Positions 47,283 through 59,269 of a stretch of DNA of 64,000 nucleotides are shown here, in pieces; position 1 is the first letter of the stretch, and each line of letters opens with the position of its first letter. Location of the stretch: the NCBI RefSeq assembly GCF_032854445.1, contig NC_088302.1, forward strand, positions 13,573,338-13,637,337, given 5' to 3'. Below the pieces are notes generated by a model that was given only the letters and a program-made list of their open reading frames with translations, was not told where the DNA came from and ran no database searches. The position numbers and the translations under genes are program-made. This DNA is from Liolophura sinensis. Its lineage: Eukaryota > Mollusca > Polyplacophora > Chitonida > Chitonidae.

Positions 47283-49939
47283 CCACAGACATCTTCTCCC
47301 TCCTTCTCTCTGAGCTATCAGGAAGATGGGGTGCACTGCTTGGACAATTCTTGCATTGTATTACCGCTGTAATGTGTGAGCTGGGGTACAGTGTAATCAG
47401 ATGGTTCAAGACTGATGCCTCTGTGGAAGCCTATGGTTGTATAAAGAGTTGATTAAACTGAGCTAGGCCACTTGGGTATAAATCTCTTTTAAAAGGGAAG
47501 ACAGCACCAGGCCAATATACGTACCGAAGTCTTGGACTCCAAATTCAGATATATGGTACCTTTTTATTATTTTGTGATGTTAGCAAAGTCAGCAAAGCCA
47601 CACTCAATCAATTTTAACCAGTCAGGTGCAAATTTCTTCTCTAACTTGAGAGCTCACCTGTGACAATCACACTTTAAAGGGAACATAACACGTTATAGCT
47701 ATCTTCATCTATGTCACAAAACCAAGGAGCTCTCCCATACCATCAGTATTAAACGTTGTGACAGTGTGAAAATACAAACAAAAAACACCTGATACCCAAC
47801 CAGAGAGTTTGTCCTGTGTTCAAAGGGCCTATGTTTCTTTCAGTTTGGCGCTCGGTTAGGACGATGCTCGTGGACGCAAGTATCATGTTTAAGCTGTCCT
47901 GTTTGTCTTCATCCTGCATGGGTGTAGGCATTTGGCCTAGCTGGCTGTAGCGACTTCAGGGAATGTACCAAACATACACGTAGCAGGACCTTCTGTTTGA
48001 TAACAGACTCTTTCATTCATATTTCGGGAAGATATTTTCGTAATAAATCTTACTTTGCTGAGGAAAAATAATGCAAAGTCACAGTATTTGTTTTCAAGCA
48101 AGCGACTCTCAAGAGGCGGTTTTCTTGCCAGTTCACCCTGACAAGTTACTGCAGTAACATGCCCAACATATACCCATTGTGATGTGGGCAGAGGTTCTCA
48201 GTTGCCTGCTCATAAATGTGTGGTCCAAAATGTATCAGTTTAACACTTTAACTAACTGCAAAATCCAATTTATTGCATCAATATCTGTCTATCCACTATA
48301 AGAAACCACAATCGAAAGCTGTTAGGTTTTTTGACAGCCAATTATCACATGACAACACTAGTGATTGACCAAGTTCATAAAGGCTTCAACAACATGGCTA
48401 CTGGTAGTTAATTTATGAGAGTTACAAAACACGTCAGGAAGTAACTGTTTACATATATAAGGCCTGTTTACCTATATAAGGCCTGTTTCCAACCCTGGAC
48501 TGAAATAACCAACGTTAAATTATTTGTTGTCTTTTCCTTTAAAGCTAGATTACCTATTTTGCCCTCCTTGAGACCAGAAGTGTTTTATGACCGTCTAGTT
48601 CCCCAAATCTGTACTGCATAGTTCTGATCAGCCGTTACTGGCTTCACCATATTTCGCAGAGCCATCTGTGCTTCCCACAGATAAAATGTCTAGGCCTACT
48701 GCCAAATTTGAATCCTGTGATCTGTGGGGGTTTTTTTTATCCAGAATTATTAAAAATATTTTGACCTAGATCTTACACTACACTGATGTGTACAAACCTA
48801 GTACTACATTGTACCTTCATTTCATTTTCTTTACCTTGTTGGCGTACTATATTAAAAAATTTGGTATGAAATTAAATGTTGCTTTTTGTACAATCAGGTA
48901 GTAGTAATCAGTAACGCCTATGTGTAAGTTTGAGGCTGTCGCACACTTTCTGTTGTCTGAAAGCATACAGGTCGTCCGACGTGGAAGTTCTGAGTGCTCT
49001 TGCACTAATACTGTTAAAAATGCTTTGATGGCATTTTTAGTCTGCTGCTGTTTTCACTTCATCAAATGTGAGGAGCATGTCCTGTGAAAATTTGCACATG
49101 TGTATAGAGTTAAATTTATCATCTTTTATGTTGTACATTGTAACAGTTGTATGTTACTGAGGCAGACATAATGTCTGGAATGCTTTTAAACTTTGTATCC
49201 ACAGACTTATATATGCAAAATTGTTGCTATTTTTCCCTGCACTTCTTGAGTAATACCTAATGACACATTTTTCGGCTGTGAGAGTTCAAAGACTTGTAAT
49301 TCATTTCTCAGACTTGCATGCCACTGGTGTATTTGTATACTTGTGTCTTTTTATCAGCATCAGTATTTCTATAATCATCCTACATCATATAGGTCACTCA
49401 GTGGGGCCATCATTAAAAATATGTTTGTTGGGCCTCACTCGACTGACCCTCAAAGAAAGGGCAGTACTCTTAAAGTTTTTATTGAGATTTTGACAGGAGT
49501 ATTCTTCGTTTTTATCACTGTTTGTAAGCATTTTAATGTGTGTAACTAGCTGTGTATTTATTCACTATAATTTCTTGGATACAGGAATTACAAAAATATT
49601 GTTTGTACAGCACCTCTGCATTTTGCATTATACATTTCTTGCCAAAAATAGCCTTTTATTTTGTGAAATTGAACTGGAAAACAATATAGGGTTAAAAAAT
49701 GACAAAGAAATGTTACATGTATTGATCTAAATTTTATTTTACATATATATTTACAGCTGCTGTTTGTTGGAGAAGAGTTGAAATTTTGTTTCTTTTTCCC
49801 TATGTATTGTCAATAATTTAACATACATGTAGGTACTTAATTTTTGGCCTATTAATATACACAGGGAGTATCTGCAGAAGGGAACGGTAAGCTATGAGTA
49901 GCCTAAGAGCATGTCACAGAGCAGATTGATTTACATGTG

Positions 49940-50413
49940 CAGTCAAACCTGTACCAATGGCCAACTGTAATCAGCATCCATCTGCCGTAAGTGGCCACTC
50001 TCTGCCGCGACCAAACAATTTTTCATGTTAAACAACCTGTTATATGTGGGCACCTGTCCAACGCGTCCAGTGGCCAATATATTTTGCCACCAAATTCTAT
50101 ATCAGCCTGTCCTGAGCGGCCGAGACTTTCAACAGTAATGATGATTGCCGCATCGGACATTCAAAAATTTCAACATGGCGACTTTTTATTTTACTACAAT
50201 TGTTATATTGCTATGAAATTTATGTAGCTGACCAGATTAGTGCTTTATCAGTTATGTATAAGATTATTATGTAGACCTACATGTGTAGATTTCCTGAAAC
50301 TTAGTTCAGTTGTGATTTGGCTTGGTCTTCACAACCTGTTTTATGCAGCCAACTGTCATATGCGGCCACTTTTTATGTGTCCCTTCACTGGCCGCATACA
50401 ACAGGTTTGACTG
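49940..50413. mobile_element. Non-autonomous DNA transposon with CAGTCAAACCTGT ends
   Basis: Left end CAGTCAAACCTGTACCAATG GCCAAC; right end is its inverted form (TTCACTGGCCGCATACAACA GGTTTGACTG). Inside, CTGTTATATGTGGGCACCTG and the like echo the ends (GCGGCCACT). 474 bp, no transposase. No convincing target-site duplication seen. Confidence 0.75.
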
Positions 50414-52775
50414 TATATACATCATCATGTAAAAAGTCAAGAGGGCATACTGTTTATTCCCATGAAGTGATGAGTCAGCAGAAACATGCTGCTGTGATTT
50501 GGCGTACGTATATAGCTCCTTTGTGTGTGATGCGCCCACACAACAACTACATCTGCTTTCTGTACCACATGCAGTTGTGCTTGGGTATGAAGAGAGTGAC
50601 TATATTTTGATACACTGTACAGGCCGAACTTCACATCTTGAAACAATATATATTGGGATGAAACAGATATAATTGTAAGACTAAATGTTTATAGTTTAAG
50701 GTGGCATAGTTAATTGCTTGCCCTCTGCTGGTTCAACCAAAGTATGATGTGAGTAGGCTTGCACTACATAATCCTGCCTGCCTCTCTGTGTGAAAGGCCG
50801 TTAAACACTGTCCAGGAAAATAGTTCAATTCATTGTTGTAGAATTTCTCCCATGTAGAAAACATCAGAATCTATGGTGATCTGTATAGGGACTTACAGGG
50901 CATCACTGAGGTCACATCCATATTTTTTCCTTGAAATACTTGGTTTGAAGGTCCATTTGGCGAATGCATTCATAGATGTACGTGTATATGCAACTAAATT
51001 GATGAAACCAAGCCATGTACGTGTGCTAAGCAGCAAAAACCTGATGAGGCATCAGCTGGTCCCAATGTGGTCGGACAAGGTATCCATAGAATCCAAAGTT
51101 TCAAATGCATTTTCCTGGGTTGGAAAAATTCTAAAAAACTAAATGCAACTATTTTTGTGAACAGTTTTTAATGGGTTTTTATCTGACATAAAGTTCAAGG
51201 TAGTGTGTTTTTTGTCTGTAATGTGATTGTGATACATTACTGAGTACAGTATACACCACTGGGAAATGTTGTAAATATTACTTTCCTAATTGTATTGCCT
51301 TGAGAAAATTTCACAGTAAACTGCTTTATGATTTCTGGTGTTTTCAACACAGCAATAAGTTAGACAGCACTATAACATCTTCACACATGTACCCATGTGT
51401 AAATAGTACAGTATACATGTTTGAATGTATTGGTAGGGATCATTGGGCACCCCCCATCTGGGTCTTGTTTGATGCATAATGCATGTAAAAACCTTTTGAT
51501 AAGGGTAATAGACGTGGAGTGATTGCCCAAGTTCATCATGGCTCGGAGGAGAAATGAGGCGTGCGTGTTTACAAGGAATCACAATGTTTACAGTTACTGC
51601 AGTTGTACAGAGGTGGCAAATATAGGAAAATTACTAGCTTGTGACTGGGAAATTAATAATACCTTATCTTACAGAACATAATCTGTGGGATTACTATTGC
51701 TCAGGCTGGTCACGTCAGGAAATAAAATCAGCAGTCCTCACAAATGCGATGAATGGCCTAGAGGGGTCCTGCTTCCTTATTTTGCTTAGGCGCTGTTCTT
51801 GCTACAGCGTACTAGCACCTGACTGATTTGGTCACAGCTTCAACTTAATCCTCTCCGATTCGCTAACATGTGTAAGCGCGATGCTTTGCTTAAAGCAAAG
51901 ACACTATGTTTTCCACAATACATATACTTGCCTGCCCACTGTAAATGTTTGCTTAAGTTATTCCATATAGAACTAAAAAAATGTGAAGTATTTGGCATTA
52001 ATTAATTATTTGACACTAATCAGATAAATAAACAAACAAATAATGACAAGCCCAAAATCTGTGTAGGTTGAATTCTGCATTTACATTACTCCATCATTAC
52101 GATGACAAGATGTTTGAGTTCATGTCTGAAAATGTTTTTTCTTGTCAGTTAAGTTTCATGTGGCGGCATGAATTCACCTTTTCTTGATTCAATGTCTCGC
52201 CATTTGCAAAAATTTGTCTGATTTTATGAATGTTGAACTTGTGATATTTTATTGGAATATTTATAGGTATGGTGAACCTTGTTTGAACTTGTGCTAATCC
52301 TGTTCTCATGTTGGCTTCAGGCATGTGTGCAGCAGTTAAACCTGAGCATGTATATGTGCATCAGACATTTAACATCCTTTAAAAGAAAGTGGCTTGATCC
52401 CAGACAACCCATTATGGATATGATTCATGTTCTATTTAAATTGGGAGAAGATGTGAAGGTCAGAGGTTGTGGTTGTGTTTATTTTATGTCATGGGGGCCA
52501 CAGGCCAGTAAACAATCATATGTACATGTATGTGGCTAAAGCAAATTAATGCCTCATTGTACTAGCAGCTGAGAACTTTGGTCCCAGGGAGGACAAAATT
52601 CCATGATGTGTCACCCTGGGAGTTAAGTGGTAGTTTCTACTTCGACCAGGAAGTCAGACCACAGTCAGAAAACTGCATACGATTGTATACGTATACCTTT
52701 ATATGGCAGCTTGTGTAAGTGAAACGCCAAAGTTAACTACATGCAGGTATGCTATGCATGTTAACATCTGTCCTG

Positions 52776-52779
<4 letters not shown>

Positions 52780-52826
<47 letters not shown>
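52780..52826. repeat. (TA)n microsatellite
   Basis: About 23 uninterrupted TA dinucleotides following a short T run. Confidence 0.97.
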
Positions 52827-52830
<4 letters not shown>

Positions 52831-54360
52831 GCGAATTAGTAAGTATTAATCGGATTGGTCATCCTCTCAGATCCCTGGACATTGAACTCTGACATCATGC
52901 ATTGGTGGTGAACTTCCTACTGCCATTATGTGCAATTTTGAGAACAGATCTCCTAAGGTTATATAAGGACCGTTTGCTAATACACGGCAGCGTCCATCCT
53001 TGCATGCTCTATACGCCCGGGGGCAAAATCTTGCGATATGTAGTGAGTAAACATTTTCTAGCCGTGATATAACCATAACATAACAAGTTTTTAACAACAT
53101 TTCATTTATCTGATTTCTGCCTTCATTGAGTCAACGGCATGTTTTTTTTTTTTTACTTCTGTGTGCGTTTATTTTCCTTGTGTGTTTTTCTTTCTTCTGT
53201 GTCTAGGTTTACTCTCAGAAGTTTTCCAGGTTTACTTGCTGTGCATCACTGTTCCAACACCTGTTTTTTAAGGCGTATTTCTACAAGAGTTGTAGGTAAT
53301 TCTGAAACAAAACTTTTGTGGATGGATGATTTTCCTTAGTGGGTATGCACTTATGCCATCCAGAGATTTCATTAGAGGAGGAAAAAAAAAAACAGTATGG
53401 CTCCTTGAACTTGCCTGAACTTTCAAACAATAGCTGTGGAACTTGTCCTTGAACTTCCTCAAATGGTACATGTTGCTGGAAGAAAATGCAGCAAGTGATT
53501 CTTTCCACAAATACTCATATTTGAATATGCTCGTATGTATTACATACCTGTGTGTATAGATTAGGAAAGAATGCAAGCAAGAAATCAAACGCTACCTTAT
53601 TCAATGATGTGATCAGAAGAAGTTTACTTAATTAACCCCATGAAATTCTCTGCATTCTTATTTCGCATATACAGCTGTATATTGTAAAAATTTAGTTTAA
53701 ATCTAGTTTATGCCTTTAAGTTATTCAATTTCTTGAAAAAAAGAAGAATATCAACCACCAGTGTGTTAAATGTGCATAAACGGTGTACATGTATGGGAGG
53801 GTTTTCAGGAAGAGCAAATACATGTAGGTGGCTTTTAATATTAGTGGTATACGTTCTTCTTACAGTAGAACTTAATTTGAAGACTTTGATAATGACCACT
53901 TATTTTCATAGTGCATGTATTATGTTATCAATGTATGATTGGTTGGTTTCATTTCACGTGTGAATTTAACCTCTTTTATTTAATACTTAATACCGTAATC
54001 TATATAGACATAAGGTAGATAACTTCCTCTTCCTTGTTGACGTATATGTAAACCTCACTGTCAACATTATAATTTTAGACATCACAACAAAACCTCCTTC
54101 TGGAAGACAATGCTGTAACAGCATGCAGACACCAGCCTGACAAGCTCTGATGACTTATCCCAATCTTGTGGTGAACAAGCAAGGAACATTCAGGCTAAAA
54201 TATTGTTCTTTAAATGACCAGACATAGGATTGAACCCAGGTCTTCAGCTACATGTAGGGATGTAAGTTATTTCAAATTATGTGCAAATATGCAGCTTAGC
54301 ACTACAATATAATTCTTTTTGAGTCAGGAGTAGGAAACATGGTCATTGTAATTTTGATAT

Positions 54361-54740
54361 ACATGTACATTTTGAGTCAAGGAGAGTTGTCACAGGCCAT
54401 TGATGTACATTTTGAGTCAGGGAGAGTTTTCACAGGCCATTGATGTACATTTTGAGTCAGGGAGAGTTTTCACAGGCCATTGATGTACATATTGAGTCAG
54501 GGAGAGTTGTCACAGGCCATTGATGTACATTTTGAGTCAAGGAGAGTTTTCACAGGCCATTGATGTACATTTTGAGTCAGGGAGAGTTGTCACAGGCCAT
54601 TGATGTACATTTTGAGTCAGGGAGAGTTGTCACAGGCCATTGATGTACATTTTGAGTCAGGGAGAGTTGTCACAGGCCATTGATGTACATTTTGAGTCAG
54701 GGAGAGTTGTCACAGGCCATTGATGTACATTTTGTGTCAG
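54361..54740. repeat. 40 bp minisatellite, nine and a half units
   Basis: The unit begins TGATGTACATTTTGAGTCAG and continues GGAGAGTTGTCACAGGCCAT. The period is exactly 40 from 54361 to 54720, followed by a decayed half unit. Units differ at only two common sites (GTTGT or GTTTT; GTCAG or GTCAA). From 54770 to 55020 a looser series of TTCACAGGTCTG-like words continues. Confidence 0.97.
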
Positions 54741-56400
54741 GAAGATGGCACATAGAGCAGTGATATACCTTTTTTTAGTCTGGAGGAGGGTTTATAGGTC
54801 ATACCAAGTCTTTATAGGTCAGTAAGAGGATTTACCATGTCATATCAGTTCTTTGAGGTCATTGAGAGGATTGTATGGTTCACAGGTCTGCCACAGAGGG
54901 TTCAAAGCTCTGCTACAGAGGGTTCACAGGTCAGTAAAAGAGGATTCACAAGTCTATAAAAGGGTTCACAGGTCTGTAAAAGGAATTACAGAAGAGACTT
55001 TGCAGGTCATACATATATTCTTAATGTCAAATAATGGGGGCTCATAGTTTTGGATTTAAAGGTCAGAGGTAAAGGGTTAACAGGTTGAAGGTGATGTGGG
55101 TGCCAGACCAGGAAGATAGAGAATGCATGCATGTGTAAACCTTGACAGTTACATGTAGGCCACACTTGTAGGAACCCTCACTCAAGTCTGTCTGGACGTC
55201 TGTTGCTAAGCTAACAAGACCAGAGCTGACATAGAAAAATGGGACTCGCATCTCGGCACTTGCTTAAAGCACATTAGCATCTTGGAAAGTTATTTTCACA
55301 TATTCTTTCAAATTGACTTTGTCATTTTTTTTTGCCTGTGTTGACTGAAGCTGATATAGGTTTTTTGTGGGTGACTTTTCTTGAACTTGTGTGCATGTGT
55401 TATAATTAACATTCAGGAACATGGTTGTTCAGATGTACATGGTTTATTCCATCTTCATTGGTGAACTGATGCGATGTTTTGCACAATGAGCATAGAATGA
55501 AAACAATGTCTGTGAAATATGGCAAAAAGTGAACCTGTTATAGTCATCATACTACCATCGAACAAAGACCTGCTTTTGGACCCATTCGTCTTAAAGAAAA
55601 GAAATTTCATCATCTTGCAGAATTCTGTATAAGTTGTGCTTGTAACACTTATTGGTTCGTATTGCTTTATTCCAAACTTCTTCACTTGCATGTAACTCAT
55701 CAATTAATGAATGGTGAACATGAGATGCTCCCCAGCAGTACATTTTGATACGATCATGTTGTCAAGAAATAGAGGCAAATAGGTTCATTCTTATATTGGA
55801 ACATCTGAAAAAGTGCATTTCTAGAGGCAAAATATTATTTTTGTTGCGAAAACCTTTCTAAAGTCAACAGAACTCTCTGAATCAGGGAGGAGAAATAGAC
55901 AAGTTAGTAATGCACAAAATGTATGATCAGTTAGGGTATATGTGCTGTTGAAACTCTTTACAATATTGATAAAGTGTTCAGCTTTCTTTTTTCCTGGTTG
56001 ATGGATATACTAGCTTTTAAAGGTTGTGATCTCAGTCATCTTTAGCAAGATGCACCAGCCCTCACTCCCCTCCCAGTGACCTGTGCTCCTCACCCACCAC
56101 ACACTATTTGACCACTAAGGTTTGGCCTATCATCAGATGCCCCAAGGGAGCCTCAGTGTTTATAAGTAAACACCCTGGTCTGTGTTGATCTTAGTGTTGG
56201 TTTGCTGACCTGAGTAATGGGGCATATCCTTGATATTACCCACACAGCCAACATGTGCTGACAGGCGAATTAAGACATATCCACAGGCACAGGAATAAAT
56301 CTTGGCAGGTCCAGAGGGCAATCTGTGGGGCATGACAGCTTCCACTAGGGATTATGAACAAATAAACAGGAATAAGTTTCATCACATGGTGGAAAATCGG

Positions 56401-56665
56401 GATGGCTTTGTTAGACTTTCATGTCAGGAAAGTAATGCTCACCTGTGAAGTTTTGGGATGTCAGAGGGAAATCTGGACGCCTTTGTTAGGCTTCCATATG
56501 GTGAAGGTGATGCACACCTGTGAGGTTTTGGGGATGCTGTAGGGAAATCTGGATGGCTTTAATAGGCTTCCATATGGGGAAAATAATGTTCACCCTCTTG
56601 TTTTGGGATATTAGAGGGAAATCTGGGTGACTTTACAGTCTCCCATTTGGTGGAGGTGATGCACA
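56401..56665. repeat. About 75 bp tandem repeat, three to four diverged copies
   Basis: GATGGCTTTGTTAG-like starts occur at 56401, 56475, 56552 and 56628. Each is preceded by AGAGGGAAATCTGG in the later copies and followed by a TTCCATATGG and GATGCACACCTGTGAGG pattern. Confidence 0.8.
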
Positions 56666-57244
56666 GTTTGGCGGAGACACCAAAGCACATTATGACAACA
56701 CGTGTTGAGGAAACTTGTATGTGTTATGTGGACACCAAAGTATAACACTTGTAGGACAATGTAGGACACATGTTTGAGGACACCAGCATATAAGGGCACC
56801 AACAAGTATTATTAGGTTGCCAAAACAGTGTGAAGACATGAAAAATATTACGTGAACATCAAAAAATATTATTAACAAACATTCCCCATATGTTAGGTAA
56901 TTAAGGCATAATTTGACAAATATGCATCTGGATCCCATTGACCTGGACAGGTTTTGGCTCTGTGTTAAGTTTGGATATGTGAAGGAAGAGAAGGAAGTGG
57001 ATAAGGGCTTTTAGCAGGCACAGTCTACTGGCCAGAAACTATGGATTGTGAACTTCAATTGTCAATATACTTACATGCTAAACATGAATTCCACAGATGT
57101 CCTGCTCAGCTTAATGAAGATACATGTAGCAAACAGTATTTCTCTTCAGGCTTTTCATGCTTTCTTCAATGTGCTTTGGTTTATAGCGGGGTTTAGGCAC
57201 TGGTGTGATGATACATGGACTACTGTAATTCTTCAAGCTTTTCG

Positions 57245-57497
57245 GGGGCCCTCGGTGGCCGAGTGGTCTAAGGCGCTCACCTGGCGATCACTGTAATCTC
57301 TCACCAATGAGGTAAAGAGTTTGATTCCGGCTCCTGCCGTCCCGACTCTGGCCTTAAGCAGGAAAGCCTGCTAGTATAGCTTGCCGAGGGGCATGGGTTT
57401 CCTTCAGGCATTGCTCGGTTTCCACCCACCATAATATGCTGGCTGCCGTCATATGACCAAGATGTTGTTAAGTATGGCGTAAAACAACTTATCAGAA
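57245..57497 (+). mobile_element. SINE with tRNA-Leu/Ser-like head
   Basis: Head GGTGGCCGAGTGGTCTAAGG CGCTCACC with a box B-like AGAGTTTGATTCCGGCTCC. The body includes CTTGCCGAGGGGCATGGG and CCACCCACCATAATATGCTG, and ends GTTAAGTATGGCGTAAAAC. The long-variable-arm head is of another tRNA class than SINE-A, but the 3' domain is related. Confidence 0.85.
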
Positions 57498-57504
57498 AAA
57501 AAAA

Positions 57505-57722
57505 TCACTCAAACTTTTTGCATGTTTGCAAGGTGTTTATTTAAGCATATTCTGAAGGCATTATTCTGTGTTGACTGATAAACTTATACTTTGTGTGAAG
57601 CCCTGAAACTGGCCAATGCAACCAATGTAGTTTTCTCTCCAAAACTACAGTTTTGTCTGTAGTTTTGTGTATAAATTGCTCTAAAAGTTGCTCTTTCATA
57701 TGCGAAAGGTTTCAGGAATTAC
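57505..57722 (-). mobile_element. MITE-2 copy, inverted
   Basis: Contains GAAGGCATTATTCTGTGTTG, ACTGGCCAATGCAACC and TCTTTCATATGCGAAAGG, the reverse complement of the copies at 59.0 and 63.1 kb. It directly follows the SINE at 57.2 kb. Confidence 0.75.
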
Positions 57723-58999
57723 AGTAGCCAAGAATTTAATATTATAAACTTTTGCAGTAGGCCTACAAGCAGTGCTATTTTAGTTATATTGGACAAAAAT
57801 CTTATAATACTTTACACTTTCGATCCTGAAACAAATATTCAGTAGGACATCTTTCTACCTTCCAAACAAACCTCACAATGTCTAAGATCAATAGAACTTT
57901 CAGAATCAGATAAAAGGAGTCATGTTGTAGTTGTTGGCAAAACATTAAGTCAAATACAGTATTCATGTATACTGCATGCTGTATGAGTACTGCATGTGTT
58001 CAGGTTTCAATGGAAAAAAAAAATCAAAACAAAGCCTGTATGGTGAGACCAGCACATACACTGTAATGATTGATGGCAGATATGAGCTTCCATAGTTTTC
58101 AACACACGCATGATTTTATGCAGTGGCCTGTGTCAGTGTGTGGTTAGATCCACATCTACTTCATCACATCTAATTTACATTAGTCATGTGTAATGTACTC
58201 CACATGGCGGGTAACACCTGTTGCTATGGTTACCCATCTAGCACCCCAGCTGGCCGGTCATTAGCACATGGCATTAGCACAAAATGTAGAAAAAATGGAC
58301 TGGACAAAGCGTTTTTTTTTATAAAGCTAACGTATTGGAATTGCTAAGATGTAGAAGGCTAGTACAATGCTAGTATAGTAATAAAGAATCCGGAAGATAT
58401 ACATGGATTAGCAAGGATGTGAACATGTTTGATGATGCAACTTTGTTAGATGCACTAGTCAACCTTCTACTCTGGTATTAGAAGTTACATAATTTTGTTG
58501 CAAATTAACTTTGAAAGGATGTTAAAAAAAAAAAGGACATACCATATTTGTAACACTTGCACAAGGATCAAATTAGCAAGGGTAGCTTTGGGTATGCACC
58601 CAAATAAATGAAGAATATATATGTACAGTGTGTTTGCCTTCCTTGAGTGTTTTTTTTTTTGACAGAAAAGGGTCGAAATGCAGTAGGAGCACCAAGTGCA
58701 GCACACTGCAGTAATTTCATCAGGGGTCTGAAACTTTAACAGCTAATATGTTGTTTATAATGTCTGCAGTTTTCATTCTTAATTTTAGTCTAGTTAAACG
58801 GAGAAGAAATGCTTTCCTGTTTTATACCATGACTGTATGCAGCCTGAAAGCCAAGCAAAAGCTTTTGGGAATTTCAAAGCTGTTTACGGAGTAAGTGGAA
58901 TTTGAATAAAAAAAAATGTTGATAATTAGGTCCCAGATTTGTTAAAGAACAGTTGAATATACATGGACAGAGTGTACATGTACAGCACAAGTGTGCACC

Positions 59000-59214
59000 C
59001 TAATTCCTTGACATTTTTGCATCTCAAAGATCAACTTTCAGTACAATTTATACACATTTCTGATTTGATTTTGGGGGCAAAACTACATGGGTTGGATTGG
59101 CCAGTTTCATGGCTTCACAGAAAGTAGAATTTTATCAGTCAACACTTAATAAAGCCTTCAGAATATGCTTGAATAAAGACCTTTGCAAACATGCGAAAAG
59201 GTTGAATAATTACT
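59000..59214 (+). mobile_element. MITE-2 copy
   Basis: CTAATTCCTTGACATTTTTG, TTTTATCAGTCAACACTTAA, AAAGCCTTCAGAATATGCTT and AACATGCGAAAAGGTTGAAT. The ends are inverted repeats of the type TAATTCNTCAACCTTTTCGC. No coding capacity. Confidence 0.78.
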
Positions 59215-59223
59215 TTACCTGCG

Positions 59224-59229
<6 letters not shown>

Positions 59230-59267
<38 letters not shown>
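59230..59267. repeat. (TA)n microsatellite
   Basis: About 18 TA dinucleotides directly beside the right end of the MITE-2 copy, perhaps grown from a TA target site. Confidence 0.95.

Positions 59268-59269
<2 letters not shown>

Noticed and set aside
50317-50610. Short open frames near the 50 kb transposon as transposase remnants
   Set aside because: Too short, with no catalytic motif, and partly made of the terminal repeat.
54361-54740. CRISPR-like array of regular repeats
   Set aside because: Units are contiguous 40 bp repeats with no unique spacers, in an animal intron with no cas genes.
57245-57340. Free-standing tRNA-Leu or tRNA-Ser gene
   Set aside because: The acceptor stem and anticodon arm do not close, and the sequence continues into a SINE body and tail.
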